Source: Rubritalea marina DSM 17716
GTDB taxonomy: Bacteria > Verrucomicrobiota > Verrucomicrobiia > Verrucomicrobiales > Akkermansiaceae
Length of the DNA: 64,000 nucleotides
Reading direction: 5' to 3'
Assembly: GCF_000378105.1 (NCBI RefSeq)
Contig: NZ_KB899256.1
Span: forward strand, 1-64,000
The notes under the pieces are model-generated. The model did no database searches. It was given only the letters and a program-made list of their open reading frames with translations, and was not told where the DNA came from. Position 1 is the stretch's first letter. The number at the start of each line of letters is the position of its first letter. This document shows positions 47,401 through 56,422 of the stretch, piece after piece. The position numbers and the translations under genes are program-made.

Positions 47401-50400
47401 TGGCACATGCACAAAGGAAGTGTCATGATTGAGGTGGAGATTGAAGGCGTCCACGTAGGTCTCTTCTGCGTAGTCGTCACTCTGCGCGGTCTGTTCAGGC
47501 TTAGAGTCTGGAATAGGGCGGCCGTTGAGTGCCACTTTACGGTTCTGTGGGCCAATCATCATACTCCCAGAAAAGCTCGAGCTCCAAGACTGCCTTGAAA
47601 TAGGAAGGGCGTAAAAACTCCCTGCTAAATAGAAATTATGAGCTTCAGATGGTATTATTGGGGAATAATACTCACGGGTGAAGTATGGCGAAACCGAGGC
47701 TCGATTTTCATTAAAGTAATATCCATCAGGAGCACCTTTAAGTCTATCATTTCCTACGAATATAAAGTCTCCACGAAATTGAAAATCTACTCTTAGATGG
47801 TTATGATGCCCATGCCCAAACATGCTTTTCAGCTCACCAAATTCGTCATAGACTGGCTCATTCATTGATTTAACCCACTTTGAAGGATGGTCATATGTCG
47901 GCAAATTAGAGGTAAAGGGAAGGCTAGCCTTAGCCCAGTTCGATGTATCAACCAAATAGTTCCTCGAAGAATGTAATGGTATAGTATAAAAGTTACCCCT
48001 ACTAGCATTTAGACTTCTCTCGTAATAGCTATCTCTATTCGCATAATACACATTAAAAGATTTCAGTACTTCACCGACCCCAGCAGGTATATCACTATTA
48101 AATTGCGAGTAGTACAATATGTGACTGACCCCAGTACCCGGTGATATACTGTCGGGATCTAATAATCCCACATAATTAATTGCAGGATCTACAATATTCG
48201 GCCCTGTGTGGTTAGATGCAATAAACGGGCTTGAAACGATTGATGATGGACTATGGCCTAACATGACCTCAATACCGTCTTCAAATCCATCACCGTCAGA
48301 ATCTGCAGTCAAATGATTGGTGCCATAAACTAGCTCCAATGAGTAGCTCAATCCATCGCCATCATAGTCCGACAACTCAAAATCCTGTATTAAGGGATGT
48401 ACGTTCGCGTCTTCATAATATTCGTAAGTATCCGTAAGAGAGTCCTGATCTGAATCCTCTATATTTGGTAAAGTCCCAACCTGCCACTCGACTAGATCAC
48501 TGAGGCCATCATCATCGAAGTCTCCATCACTCACAGCGAGGCCAGAGAAAAAATGCAGTTCCCACCAATCCGGTATTTGGTTGGTGTTAGTATCAGCCTC
48601 ATCGATAGAGTCATCCAGGCCACCGAGCACAGAGCGCTCACGCCAGTCTGCCACCGCATTGCCATTCAGATCCTCTTCGCGGACTTCGAGCGGATCTGCC
48701 ACAAGGTAGTAGGCTGACTGGACTGCATCCCAGAGCCAATAGCAACCATCCTCAAAGGTGATTCTGGGCATGTACTCACTTTCAAGCTCTGAAGTGATTA
48801 ACAGACGGTCTGCTCCGTGGAAGGTTAATGTTAATTCAATGAATGGCGTGGAAGTACTCGCTTGGACATTTACCATGACTTCATCACAGTAGACTCCATT
48901 TAAAACAACTTCATCGCCAGATCCAAATCTATCTTCCATTACCGTTTGCATGACAGCTCCAAAAGTAAGCTCATAGCGATCAGCTCCAACCCCACCATCA
49001 AGAATATTAGCTCCATAACCACTGATGATGACATCATCCCCCGCACCACCTTGTATGGTGTCATTCCCGCTATAGCCGTAGAGCACATCATCGCCGCCAC
49101 TTCCGGTAAGGGCTTCATCGTGGCCAATCGAACCATGAATCACTTCATTGGCTGAGCTACCTGCAGCCTGCACTAGCATCTCAAGAGTGTCTTGGTAATG
49201 CACGGTGCCGGACCATAGGTCAATCAACTGGACAGTCAGAGCTGGCAGATGACCAACGATATAGTCATCAGGGCTAATGTAGAGCTGCCATTCAATTACA
49301 TCCCCCAGGTCATTGAGGTTGTTCACATTCAACCAATCATTCGCCCAGAAGTACCCTGGTCGTAGAGCATGTGAAGTACTAACACGGTGTGACACATACT
49401 CTATGTTTAGGTTCATAATACCAGTATGATAAGCCCCAGTAACATATCTGGAAGCATAGCGTGTGTCTGTACCACCGAATGGGTTCGGCACCTGCACACC
49501 TGTGAACTGGTCAAAACTAAATACCGTGCGGCCTATGGCATCGATACGGCACTGGAAACTCACGACGCTAGGTATCGAATCCTGAGTGAAAGTCATCCCC
49601 TGCCACTGCACGATAAAGTAACTCTCTGAACCGGCACTGGCTGGGAAGTACTGATAGTAGACCTCTCCCCCATCCAATCGAGCCATCAAGGGGGCGATAA
49701 TCAGGTCGGAAGAGTTCTGTTGCTCATATACATCATCATAATCTATACGAAATAAGACTTGATCTAGCTCCGCGGATGTAAGCTCCGCATCGTAGGTAAG
49801 GAATCCGTTGCGAGAGATGTAGAGGGTTTGTGTGCTCAATTCTTGCTGCGAGAAGACTTCAGCTAAGTTTTTGGTGACCATTTCATTCACAGATCCTGTG
49901 AAATCAAGCAACTCACCTGTCGCTGAGATATCTTGCCATTGGTACTGAGATTGATTGAAGAATTGGTAATCTGGAGCTGGAACGACACCATCTTCTACAA
50001 GGCGAATACTTAGATCCCCTGTAATGGGTAAGCCATCAATAGATCGCGGCAAGGTCACGGATGAACCTTCTTGCACATTGATACGTAAGTTAGACTGAGC
50101 CACAATCGGTGAAGATTGATTGATGAATTCATTCAGGTTGGTCACATAGTCACCATCTTGATCACCACTTGCTCCATTCTCAATGTTTACAGATCCATCA
50201 TCGAGAGGATCCAAGCCATAGGTAACTTCCCAAACATTTGGTAATCCGTCTTTATCACTATCGACCAGCACATCAGCGGCTGCGGCATGGTAGGCGATGT
50301 TCTGGATCGTTCCGGCTTCCCCTTGTATAGAGGCATCCACAAAGAGTGGCTCATCGGATGAGAGGCTAGATGTGTGGATCAGTGTTTCATTGACCCAATA

Positions 50401-53400
50401 CGTAATCTCCGTGCCGGAGCGGGCAATAGTAAAACTATCATAACTTTCATAAGATTGGGAGGCTGTGACATTACTGCCGCTCTCTCTTACAGTCACAAGG
50501 CTCTTCTCCAAAGTGATGCCAAAATCGATATCAGAGGTTGCGCTCGAATCATTGGAAGCATTCATACCCAACGTAGCCACATCCGCGTAGGATGGGAAAC
50601 GGAAGGTGACTTTGAAGTCTCCGGTAAAGGTGACCTCTGAGACAGCATCTGCATCCTCCCCATCCGCAGATTGTGATTTGCTTAGCATTGAGCCCTCATC
50701 GCCAAGCCCAGGCAAAGTCGCCTCCAAACCATTTCTGTATGACCACACCACTGGGGACCATGAGATTACTTCATTCGCCACATTAGGATCGGAATCAAGC
50801 TCGAACTCGGCGCGGTTGGTTAGGAAATCTCTATCCGGGTCTCCAAATGCACCATCACCACCTACATCACTTTGTGTGTCTAATTGATGAGTGGTTTCCC
50901 AGGAGTCAGCCAGTGTGTCTCGATCTTGGTCAATCAAGACATCACTAATATTCGGTACGCGGTAAGCACAGTTCGACAATGAAGCATTGTCAGATAGGAG
51001 TGCCACATCCATGAAAAGGTCACCAGAACTCTCGATCACAGAGGTGTAAAACACTAGACCATTGACCGCATAGGTGACCGTTTCTCCTTTTCTTTTGATA
51101 CTAAAGGAATCATGCTCTGCATAAGCACGTGCCTCTGTCACTTCCACACCATTCTCGTACACACTGACCAGTCCCTTATCCCAGAGAATAGCGTAATCGA
51201 GTTCTTCAAGTGAGGCATCTCCGTTGTTCTTGTTAAAACCTGCAGCGGCAACCATGCTATCATCAGCGAAGCGGAAAGTGAGCTCAGCATCCTCCAGCAG
51301 TATTGCCGTTGAGACAGCGTCAGCTGGTTCACCCGCGACTTTGGTTGTCGTTGTTTGAAGGAATGATCCATGCTCGCCAATAGCTGCGGCTCTGGTTTCA
51401 GCACCTCTAAATTCCATCCAATCCAGCTCATTCCACGCGTCCCCAGGGCGAAGGCTCGGATCAGTGCCGCTCTCATACTCGGCAAGGTTGGTCACAAAGT
51501 CTATGTCGGGATCCCCGAGGGCTCCGTTATCTAAGTTCGTACTGCCATCGTCATTTGGATCTAAATTATTGGTGCTTTCCCAATCATCACCCAAGCCATC
51601 GTTGTCCGTATCAGCAATAATCACAACAATATCGCGTGAAACCACATTCTCGATCATGGCACCCGTGCTGCTCAATGACACATCCACAAAATAGCTTTCC
51701 TCACTGTTCTCAAGAAGGGTGTATACATCGACACCATTCACGGCCACCGTCAAGACGCCCTGCTGACGTTTGAAGTTGAAGCTGTCAGAGATCTGGTATT
51801 GCCCAAGCGTGGTGATCGCAATGCCATCTTGCAAGAGCGTGACCATCCCCTGATTCCAATAGATCGCGTATTCAAGATCTGCTAGATCTCGACTATCGTT
51901 ACTGGAGTTTAAGCCCAGAGCCGCTTGCGAAATAGGATTGGCAAAGCGGAAGCTCAACTCGAACCCGTCCATAAAGCTAGTATCGGATACAGCATCCGCA
52001 TTGAAGCCCTCAGCCGCATCAGTAGACTTCACCAATGCAGATCCTTGAGTTCCTGAAATTGAATTTGTGGCAGATTCGACATCCTGTAAATCAGCCCAAG
52101 CAAGAGCAGTCCAGCCTGTGCGATCGCCAGCATCTTGCGGGTCTGAATTATTCAAATACTCGACGATATTGGTGAGCATATCACCATCTGGATCTCCCAT
52201 CGCCCCGTTCACGGCATTCGTAGAGCCGTCGTCGTCTGAATCTAGCCCATTGTTCGCCTCCCAATCACTAGGCAAGCCATCCTCATCTACATCATTGTCT
52301 ATGATCGTAACGGATGCTCCAAAGCCAGAAATAGTATGAGTATCGCTAAGATTTAGCTCTAATGTTAGCTCTTCTTTCCCTTCGGCGCTTAAGTCATAAA
52401 TCGGGGTAACGATTACGGAAACGCTGGATTGCCCTGCTGGTATGACAGCCACACCGGATAGAGGTTGATAATCCTCACTAGCTTGAGCGGTACCACTCAC
52501 GAAATATGTAACCGCTAGATCCGAACTTACTGGCTGGCCAGCGGCAACAATGAAGGATGCTGTGTTGCTCACATCAGTAGCATCCGCGATCATGTCATCA
52601 GCAGTAATGGTGATCACGGGGAGCACATAATCCACAATAGTGACGGAATCCTGAGAGGCTCCAACAGTAAAGCCTTGACCAGCAAGTAGCGTCAGAATCA
52701 GTGATTCATCCCCCTCAGCAATGAGGTCTGAAACAGCCGCAATATCAATATCTGCCGTAGTTTCGTTTGCAGGTATGACAACGCTTCCGCTCAGCTGGGT
52801 GTAGTCCACTCCATTGGTTGCTGATCCCCCTAGTGTGTATTCCACCACAAGTGATGTTGCCCATGCGATTGTCGAAGTGACGGTGAAACGCGCCAAATCT
52901 GAGCTATCTTGTTCTGAGGCCAATGCATCAGCGACACTTACAGACAATTCAGGAAGTGGCTGGTCTACGATAGAAATCGTCGCCTCATCTGACTCAAGAG
53001 CAAAGCCATCACCCTGAGAGAGGGTGATCGTGACAGTCTCGGTCGACTCAAGCTCAAGATCTTTAATCGCAGTGACTTCTATAGTATTCGAAGATTCACC
53101 TGCTGGGATGATTACCATTCCAGATAAATCTATGAAATCAACTCCTGACGTAGCAGTTCCGCTGACCACATACTGAAGCTGCAGATCTTGAGTCACGGCT
53201 TCGCTGATATTAACGGTCAATACCGCTGTGTCAGTGACATCTTCTTCAGAAGCTGTCGCGTCCGTAGCTACGATAGATACGGTTGGTAATTCGTAATCAG
53301 AGATCACAACGGATGCCGACGCCGAGCCTAGCTCGTAACCAGCACCTGCAAGTAGAGTGAGTGACACCTCTTCATCACCTTCAAGTTCTAGGTCGCTGAT

Positions 53401-54177
53401 AGCAGTCACCACAACATCAACACTAGAAGTGTCAGCTGGGATCACTACTCCACCTGACAGGCTATCATAGTCTACCCCATTGCTTGCTGTACCACCCACA
53501 GAGTAGCTCACCGCGAGGTCTTCACTGACTGGTTTCGAAGCGCTAATACGAAGAATACCCGTATCTGAACTATCTGACTCATTCGCAGTCGCGTCTATGG
53601 CTGTAATCGACACGACCACATCCCCGCTAAGCTCATCTCCGTCTTCGATGAAGCGTAGCGCGAAGAGGGCCTTGAGCTGTCCAATGCTGGCGAGCTTATA
53701 GTTGTCCGCCACGGGGGTGGCTTCGTCCCACGGGTAGTTGTTGGCGGAGAGGGTGATGCCATTTTTCTGGGCTTGATCCTGCAGCCAGCCCTCTGGAAGA
53801 ACATCGTAGAAGGGCTTGGCTAGGGCCTTGAGCTGGCCGAGGTTGAGTGGGGCGAGCTGGGCTTGATACCAGGCGGAGTCTGGGTTCTGCGGCGGTGCTG
53901 GGAAGATGGATTCGAGATCGATCTCTGCAGCGAGATCTGGAGATTGCAGCGCCAGCTCAGCCTTGGCTTGTATCGCCATCCATTTTGCCTGCCCGATACT
54001 TGCTACCGCCAGGTTGTTCTGCGTTGCAGCATCGTCGATGACACCACGGTCTTGCCACCATTGCAAAGTTTGGGCACTTGCATATGGCGTCAACAAAGAA
54101 AGCGTGAATGCAAGAGCAGCACACAAGGAGGTGACACGCCAGTGCATGGCGGGTAGGAATGAGGAATCCTTCATCAA
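41437..54177 (-). CDS. Giant RHS-repeat polymorphic-toxin-like surface protein
   Basis: A 4246-residue exported protein with a signal peptide (ALAFTLSLLTPYASA). Domain order: N-terminal QWWQDRGVIDD and repeated ASIGQAKWMA/LGQLKALAKP segments (about 37-180); four Calx-beta repeats (about 188-627); four thrombospondin type 3-like Asp-rich modules alternating with about 130-residue beta domains (about 628-1365); RTX-type calcium repeats (GGDDVLYGYSGNDTIQGGAG, about 1680-1740); more Asp-rich repeats (about 1830-1970); RHS/YD repeats (about 2230-3990); and the core end FRYRDLEFGVFLTRDPAGFV to FDPLGL. The variable C-terminal 248 residues carry a cysteine at YACCNLFVYN and a GDVVNYPGHVAISLG motif, which resembles NlpC/P60 (papain-like) hydrolases. 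By analogy with RHS toxins, it would degrade peptidoglycan or cleave a peptide bond. A 4-bp overlap links it to the lipoprotein gene. Confidence 0.88.
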   Translation of the reverse strand: MMKDSSFLPAMHWRVTSLCAALAFTLSLLTPYASAQTLQWWQDRGVIDDAATQNNLAVASIGQAKWMAIQAKAELALQSPDLAAEIDLESIFPAPPQNPDSAWYQAQLAPLNLGQLKALAKPFYDVLPEGWLQDQAQKNGITLSANNYPWDEATPVADNYKLASIGQLKALFALRFIEDGDELSGDVVVSITAIDATANESDSSDTGILRISASKPVSEDLAVSYSVGGTASNGVDYDSLSGGVVIPADTSSVDVVVTAISDLELEGDEEVSLTLLAGAGYELGSASASVVISDYELPTVSIVATDATASEEDVTDTAVLTVNISEAVTQDLQLQYVVSGTATSGVDFIDLSGMVIIPAGESSNTIEVTAIKDLELESTETVTITLSQGDGFALESDEATISIVDQPLPELSVSVADALASEQDSSDLARFTVTSTIAWATSLVVEYTLGGSATNGVDYTQLSGSVVIPANETTADIDIAAVSDLIAEGDESLILTLLAGQGFTVGASQDSVTIVDYVLPVITITADDMIADATDVSNTASFIVAAGQPVSSDLAVTYFVSGTAQASEDYQPLSGVAVIPAGQSSVSVIVTPIYDLSAEGKEELTLELNLSDTHTISGFGASVTIIDNDVDEDGLPSDWEANNGLDSDDDGSTNAVNGAMGDPDGDMLTNIVEYLNNSDPQDAGDRTGWTALAWADLQDVESATNSISGTQGSALVKSTDAAEGFNADAVSDTSFMDGFELSFRFANPISQAALGLNSSNDSRDLADLEYAIYWNQGMVTLLQDGIAITTLGQYQISDSFNFKRQQGVLTVAVNGVDVYTLLENSEESYFVDVSLSSTGAMIENVVSRDIVVIIADTDNDGLGDDWESTNNLDPNDDGSTNLDNGALGDPDIDFVTNLAEYESGTDPSLRPGDAWNELDWMEFRGAETRAAAIGEHGSFLQTTTTKVAGEPADAVSTAILLEDAELTFRFADDSMVAAAGFNKNNGDASLEELDYAILWDKGLVSVYENGVEVTEARAYAEHDSFSIKRKGETVTYAVNGLVFYTSVIESSGDLFMDVALLSDNASLSNCAYRVPNISDVLIDQDRDTLADSWETTHQLDTQSDVGGDGAFGDPDRDFLTNRAEFELDSDPNVANEVISWSPVVWSYRNGLEATLPGLGDEGSMLSKSQSADGEDADAVSEVTFTGDFKVTFRFPSYADVATLGMNASNDSSATSDIDFGITLEKSLVTVRESGSNVTASQSYESYDSFTIARSGTEITYWVNETLIHTSSLSSDEPLFVDASIQGEAGTIQNIAYHAAAADVLVDSDKDGLPNVWEVTYGLDPLDDGSVNIENGASGDQDGDYVTNLNEFINQSSPIVAQSNLRINVQEGSSVTLPRSIDGLPITGDLSIRLVEDGVVPAPDYQFFNQSQYQWQDISATGELLDFTGSVNEMVTKNLAEVFSQQELSTQTLYISRNGFLTYDAELTSAELDQVLFRIDYDDVYEQQNSSDLIIAPLMARLDGGEVYYQYFPASAGSESYFIVQWQGMTFTQDSIPSVVSFQCRIDAIGRTVFSFDQFTGVQVPNPFGGTDTRYASRYVTGAYHTGIMNLNIEYVSHRVSTSHALRPGYFWANDWLNVNNLNDLGDVIEWQLYISPDDYIVGHLPALTVQLIDLWSGTVHYQDTLEMLVQAAGSSANEVIHGSIGHDEALTGSGGDDVLYGYSGNDTIQGGAGDDVIISGYGANILDGGVGADRYELTFGAVMQTVMEDRFGSGDEVVLNGVYCDEVMVNVQASTSTPFIELTLTFHGADRLLITSELESEYMPRITFEDGCYWLWDAVQSAYYLVADPLEVREEDLNGNAVADWRERSVLGGLDDSIDEADTNTNQIPDWWELHFFSGLAVSDGDFDDDGLSDLVEWQVGTLPNIEDSDQDSLTDTYEYYEDANVHPLIQDFELSDYDGDGLSYSLELVYGTNHLTADSDGDGFEDGIEVMLGHSPSSIVSSPFIASNHTGPNIVDPAINYVGLLDPDSISPGTGVSHILYYSQFNSDIPAGVGEVLKSFNVYYANRDSYYERSLNASRGNFYTIPLHSSRNYLVDTSNWAKASLPFTSNLPTYDHPSKWVKSMNEPVYDEFGELKSMFGHGHHNHLRVDFQFRGDFIFVGNDRLKGAPDGYYFNENRASVSPYFTREYYSPIIPSEAHNFYLAGSFYALPISRQSWSSSFSGSMMIGPQNRKVALNGRPIPDSKPEQTAQSDDYAEETYVDAFNLHLNHDTSFVHVPLGASDLKLQANASARETIWNNRSSLRPHERLDLPFGVAWSSNLCAYVEVVETLGENSNEPTAVYVVDESGRRLRFGTNDDSTYFPWPDGFVDKQTYLNKLTKSGSSFTLQKKHGHTLTYNSSDAWFMHSQDRQFGSTRVKKHTYYRLASVRDRFGVALNYDYGTSDISLIPESITAPNRRVPGTTTPQGIAINRSSDGRLIESITDSRGKTISFNYTKNRTLHQRDTSGRGVPNNSQNHSYVTLDSVSYSDGTVVRYGYDSRVDEQHLDNQVTFHFHHALRSITDKRNQTHNINYGYDRTVEYYGRNGVTPYSFNSSLNDIYSKAKSLAYDALRNLNDSILANHHLNDRYSVGFGLPRQVRSITLPGGVGTSYFTKTSDTYTRYGEDFGAKSATIVTDTLGNRTCYDFNSKDGGDKVDGAMVQSSTSYSHGGSSTSRNWLLYYTQMQVHHGNWPQQAGHIGTETFLYKPEAGMALEKTIDFSGNTTTWAYTDGLGADRLKIPFINVDKNYLTLWGDPTSKTDALGRTETYGYSANYRVMNNHVDVHGMTTSMDVDTMGRVKSKTVSQGSNVLSKMIYQYNNASFPGMVTDSYINKHKDVTGKTWEQSIRTQSVPNIDNGMVYKSIINPGGLALTTIYTYDANNNRTGVTDGRNNTTTFTYDDLNRLTYVNYPAAGTSTGSKLTSKEILYDFNGNKVGEIDEEGNYTFHHRDALNRITTTVVDMDGVNLPQKNSNGLVPDSNRGSPGATDIHTRIYYDAVNNPTITLDSRGTHTRTFYDAIQRPQHIFTGINGSEVHNYNTAAAAAAASNTKTHTQLSYADQLSINGSVLDANPGSSAFNSAGFKPTKVVLHGAVLTDQGTATLTTYNVYDNVYRQTQEVAQFDSNAGGFEQNFRRTITTYGARSNGKESLDITVTDDLGRKTKTILDGLGRPTSVTKAHGTTLAATTRTQYTSTGLAWKTIDPLLRESETEYDAAGRPVRVWSPDPITGKVNRTLSADGLTGSPMVETQYDANSNVLKTINPLGKVWDFTYDARNRRTDEYQPAVTDAENPASPGAAQRPRIQTSYNGVGSVLKLTDARGNVTRNFYDRAYRVTDMISNPETGNPSTNPASLNADDILVETFYDKASNITTVIDGEGNITRNAYDALNRLVATATDPVDGNPVNPATAGFNAASYQGVTSNNDIVVTNAYDDAGNLTRVTDGAGHSTGFTYDGFGRKLETIWDIGTAVQKKETSIYNGILLTQTIDPKQQAISYQYDDLHRLENVVHTGRSADDRHMDYDLVGNLEEVSCPNETAENQTIRGVIQDYDELNRLTTETSNGVTHSTTYDRAGNVRTLTYGETNRVITSEYDALNRLDNCSEAVGTDTPRVTSYAYNLNSAVTRKTLPNGSYTDHVYDALGRKTTITNRLSSGAQIQRSVTDYDDQSNVTRITEYGQSGSLQQTTILANDKVYRLDTETRTEGADSTLTDYGYDKGNNRTSKTITQNGGTPEASIFAYGTTTDNFNSNQLKSVTLGSELTEFTYDLNGNRATKTQGASVDIYSYDYNNRLVSLDFNTGDDATKHGNYAYTYDHRTRRVLRDESAANGDTTRVVFSNGLSVQEHNQLGTGNWELATPAVEYVRGSEYGGGIGGILYTLRAGDSSFNYYNHRGDVILKTDDTGTTTYEARYEAFGQRTFEDGATADRQRANTKDEDPTGLLNEHFRYRDLEFGVFLTRDPAGFVDGPNVYTYVTQNPWTFFDPLGLRAETEEETKSLEKLNQRAEEIGNEATKLQTKLEKMDSESDDYKRTQRKIEDYKEVSTSIAKSAKDIAEGIKSVKEGTDDPRGLKIALNGLSIWANDDKADRYQGKDYACCNLFVYNVLMESGANWPHRIGRHPDRPFYNPVGRVPAGANATFGRMDMNIGEMSPMGSLIGKSTADGQKIGKNASYGDVVNYPGHVAISLGNKVVLGASQGYVGSTPGTGLTIKTESKVQHKKYYRTHDYSKWNGK

Positions 54178-54262
54178 TCAGGCGGTAAGTAAGAAGTAAA
54201 AAAATGCTAAGCTCGAAGTGTGAGCCCTGCCGGTCATGCGGTAGGCAAGGGAAATCAGGTAT

Positions 54263-56089
54263 TTACTCAGCAGCACCAAAGATCCCCATGGAGATGTCGC
54301 CCTGGGCCTTGGAGAGCACCACGGAGCCGTCGGCCTTGATGTGGAGTGGGACGGAGTTATCGTCCGCAGTAGCCTTGCCGATTTCGACCGATCCGTCTTG
54401 CAAGACGGTGAGGGCATTTTTGCGGTCCGAATCGGATGAGCCAATACCTACTTCGAGCACGGAATTCTGATCATCCCCCTGCCAGGCGGCACGACCAGCA
54501 TCTGTGACGCGTGGTTCATTGAAGCCCATCGCGGTGGAATAACTAGCCTTGGCCAATCCACCAGCCATGGCTACTGCATAAGCAGCGTCTGTCGTCCCAT
54601 CAGCCATTGCTACTGAACCGTGACCATCAGCTTGTGCCAACGACATGGCTGTTGCATAATCAGAATCAGTTTCGCCTCCTGACATTGCCACTGAACGGAG
54701 TCCGTCACTAATACCTCCCGCAAGTACTATATTTCTACTTAGACCAAGTGCATATCGCATGGACGCCCCATCTGTAAGAACAATCTCTCCCCCCACTGTC
54801 AAAGGACCAGCCAAATCAGCAGAACCATCCTTCTTCACCACAAAGGCATTGGAGCGGTTGGCTTCGTCGGCACCATTACCGACTGCGAATTGGATGTCTC
54901 GGCTATCAACGTTGTACTGGCCGACGACAAAACCACGATCTGAAGCGTTCAGTATTTTTTCACCAAAGGCGAATGATGTTTGCCCCGAGGCCGTACTATC
55001 ATGTCCCCCCGCAAAACTGTACTTCCCATCAGCATCAGTGATGTGCCCGATAGCCAATGCTCCTGTTCCACGACTGACTGAACTCATACCAATCGATGCC
55101 GCGGCATATCCCGTAGCAACGGCGTTATTGCCTGTTGCGAAGGCATTGTCACCCATGACGAAGGAATGGTTACCAAAGGCCACTGCTTGATCGCCATGCG
55201 CCATGGAACCTGAGCCAAAGGCTACCGAGTTGTATCCGATGTGTTGATCAGTCCAGCTGTTGGCGTTTGCTGTTCCCACACGGAGTGCAGACTTTCCGCT
55301 GTGCCACATAAAGCGCGAGCCAGCGCCCTCCATCGGGATTCGACTATTGTCGGCTTCGAAGAGAAGTGAGTTGCCTCCTGCTTGATTGTTCGGCGACTGG
55401 CTGATGTAGCTACCTGAGAGCACTGTAGCCACTGAATCTTCCGTCAGCACCTTAGCTCCATCGACATAGACGCCAGGTTCTTTGGAAAACCCGGGAATAA
55501 CATCACCCTTGGCAACCAATAATTGGGGTTGAATGGGCTCAAACCTAGCGATTTCTGTTTGAGTAGGAGTCGTATAATACCAACTATTCTCCATGGGGGA
55601 GATTATAGAAACAGAAATTTTAACATCCACTGGCATAGGGTTAAAAGCATGTAACGCCAACAAGCCTAACCAACCATCATCATTGTCTGCAGCCATTACA
55701 TTATAGTGAAGATGACTGGCTGAAAATTTAACTTCTGAAACCACACCCTCCTCAATCTTACCAGGCTTATACATCAAGAGAAGCTCACCTGAAGAGTCTC
55801 CACCAACACCAGCAGATGAAACTTGAATTCGATGAACAGTATCTACTCGAAATTCTCCAATAGGTATAAGGACCTCCGCTCCAGCTGGCACCATGTATTC
55901 GACCTGAACTATAGCCTTATCAACATCCACCCCATCCGAGCCGTCTTCAGCCTGAAGGTACTTGAGCTCCGCGACACCATAATCTGGCTCAACGACAGTC
56001 TGCGCTGACAGTGCTGAGCTTAAGAGCAAAGAGGAAGCTAAGATCGAGTTAGCATTCAATAAACGATGGAAAGAGCGATAGGTTTTCAT
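54263..56089 (-). CDS. YadA-head-like repeat surface protein
   Basis: A 608-residue protein with a signal peptide (ASSLLLSSALSAQ). Residues 35-240 form an unassigned beta domain (VEYMVPAGAEVLIPIGEFRV). The middle is a Hep_Hag/YadA-head array of the A-x-G-x-x-[SA]-x-A-x-G kind, such as SVAFGSGSMAHGDQAVAFG and AFATGNNAVATGYAAASIG. No C-terminal YadA anchor barrel is seen; the end is VPLHIKADGSVVLSKAQGDI. The RHS gene follows after 85 bp on the same strand. It is likely cotranscribed and may present the RHS protein or serve adhesion. Confidence 0.82.
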   Translation of the reverse strand: MKTYRSFHRLLNANSILASSLLLSSALSAQTVVEPDYGVAELKYLQAEDGSDGVDVDKAIVQVEYMVPAGAEVLIPIGEFRVDTVHRIQVSSAGVGGDSSGELLLMYKPGKIEEGVVSEVKFSASHLHYNVMAADNDDGWLGLLALHAFNPMPVDVKISVSIISPMENSWYYTTPTQTEIARFEPIQPQLLVAKGDVIPGFSKEPGVYVDGAKVLTEDSVATVLSGSYISQSPNNQAGGNSLLFEADNSRIPMEGAGSRFMWHSGKSALRVGTANANSWTDQHIGYNSVAFGSGSMAHGDQAVAFGNHSFVMGDNAFATGNNAVATGYAAASIGMSSVSRGTGALAIGHITDADGKYSFAGGHDSTASGQTSFAFGEKILNASDRGFVVGQYNVDSRDIQFAVGNGADEANRSNAFVVKKDGSADLAGPLTVGGEIVLTDGASMRYALGLSRNIVLAGGISDGLRSVAMSGGETDSDYATAMSLAQADGHGSVAMADGTTDAAYAVAMAGGLAKASYSTAMGFNEPRVTDAGRAAWQGDDQNSVLEVGIGSSDSDRKNALTVLQDGSVEIGKATADDNSVPLHIKADGSVVLSKAQGDISMGIFGAAE

Positions 56090-56241
56090 GTCAGTTAGAT
56101 GATGAAAAAGAGAAATCAGTTAGATAATAACATGTCAACTGCAAACAACATTCTCTCGGGTCCTCAATCTATATGAAGCAGACACCGATTCTATCGATAC
56201 TGCATCTAGACATGATCTACATTAAATGAAGCCTCTGCCTC

Positions 56242-56422
56242 AGCAGGGACGGATTCCCCTCGACCCGCCGAGCTGCACCCAGAAGCAGAAGCCGCCCAGC
56301 GGTGCACAGATCAACAAAACCTAGGGTGCTAAGAAATTCTGAATCCACACCGCCACGGCAATTCGAACTTCTAGAAGTTACGCAGCCAAGCTAGCTGGAC
56401 GGCATGGAAAGCCATCCCTGCC
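56242..56422. repeat. MITE-like repeat, copy B (181 bp)
   Basis: The left end GCAGGGACGGATTCC (from 56243) and right end GGAAAGCCATCCCTGCC (56406-56422) are imperfect inverted repeats. The interior matches copy A (28598-28935) in several blocks and lacks its central 150 bp. A near-copy of the 13-bp motif (AAACCTAGGGTGC) lies inside. It sits in the 500-bp gap between the surface-protein operon and the Nramp-like gene. Elsewhere in the gap nothing is seen apart from possible promoters. Confidence 0.7.

Noticed and set aside
41437-54177. Assembly chimera of several genes
   Set aside because: The frame is open over 12.7 kb, domain order is biologically sensible and repeats are diverged rather than identical.
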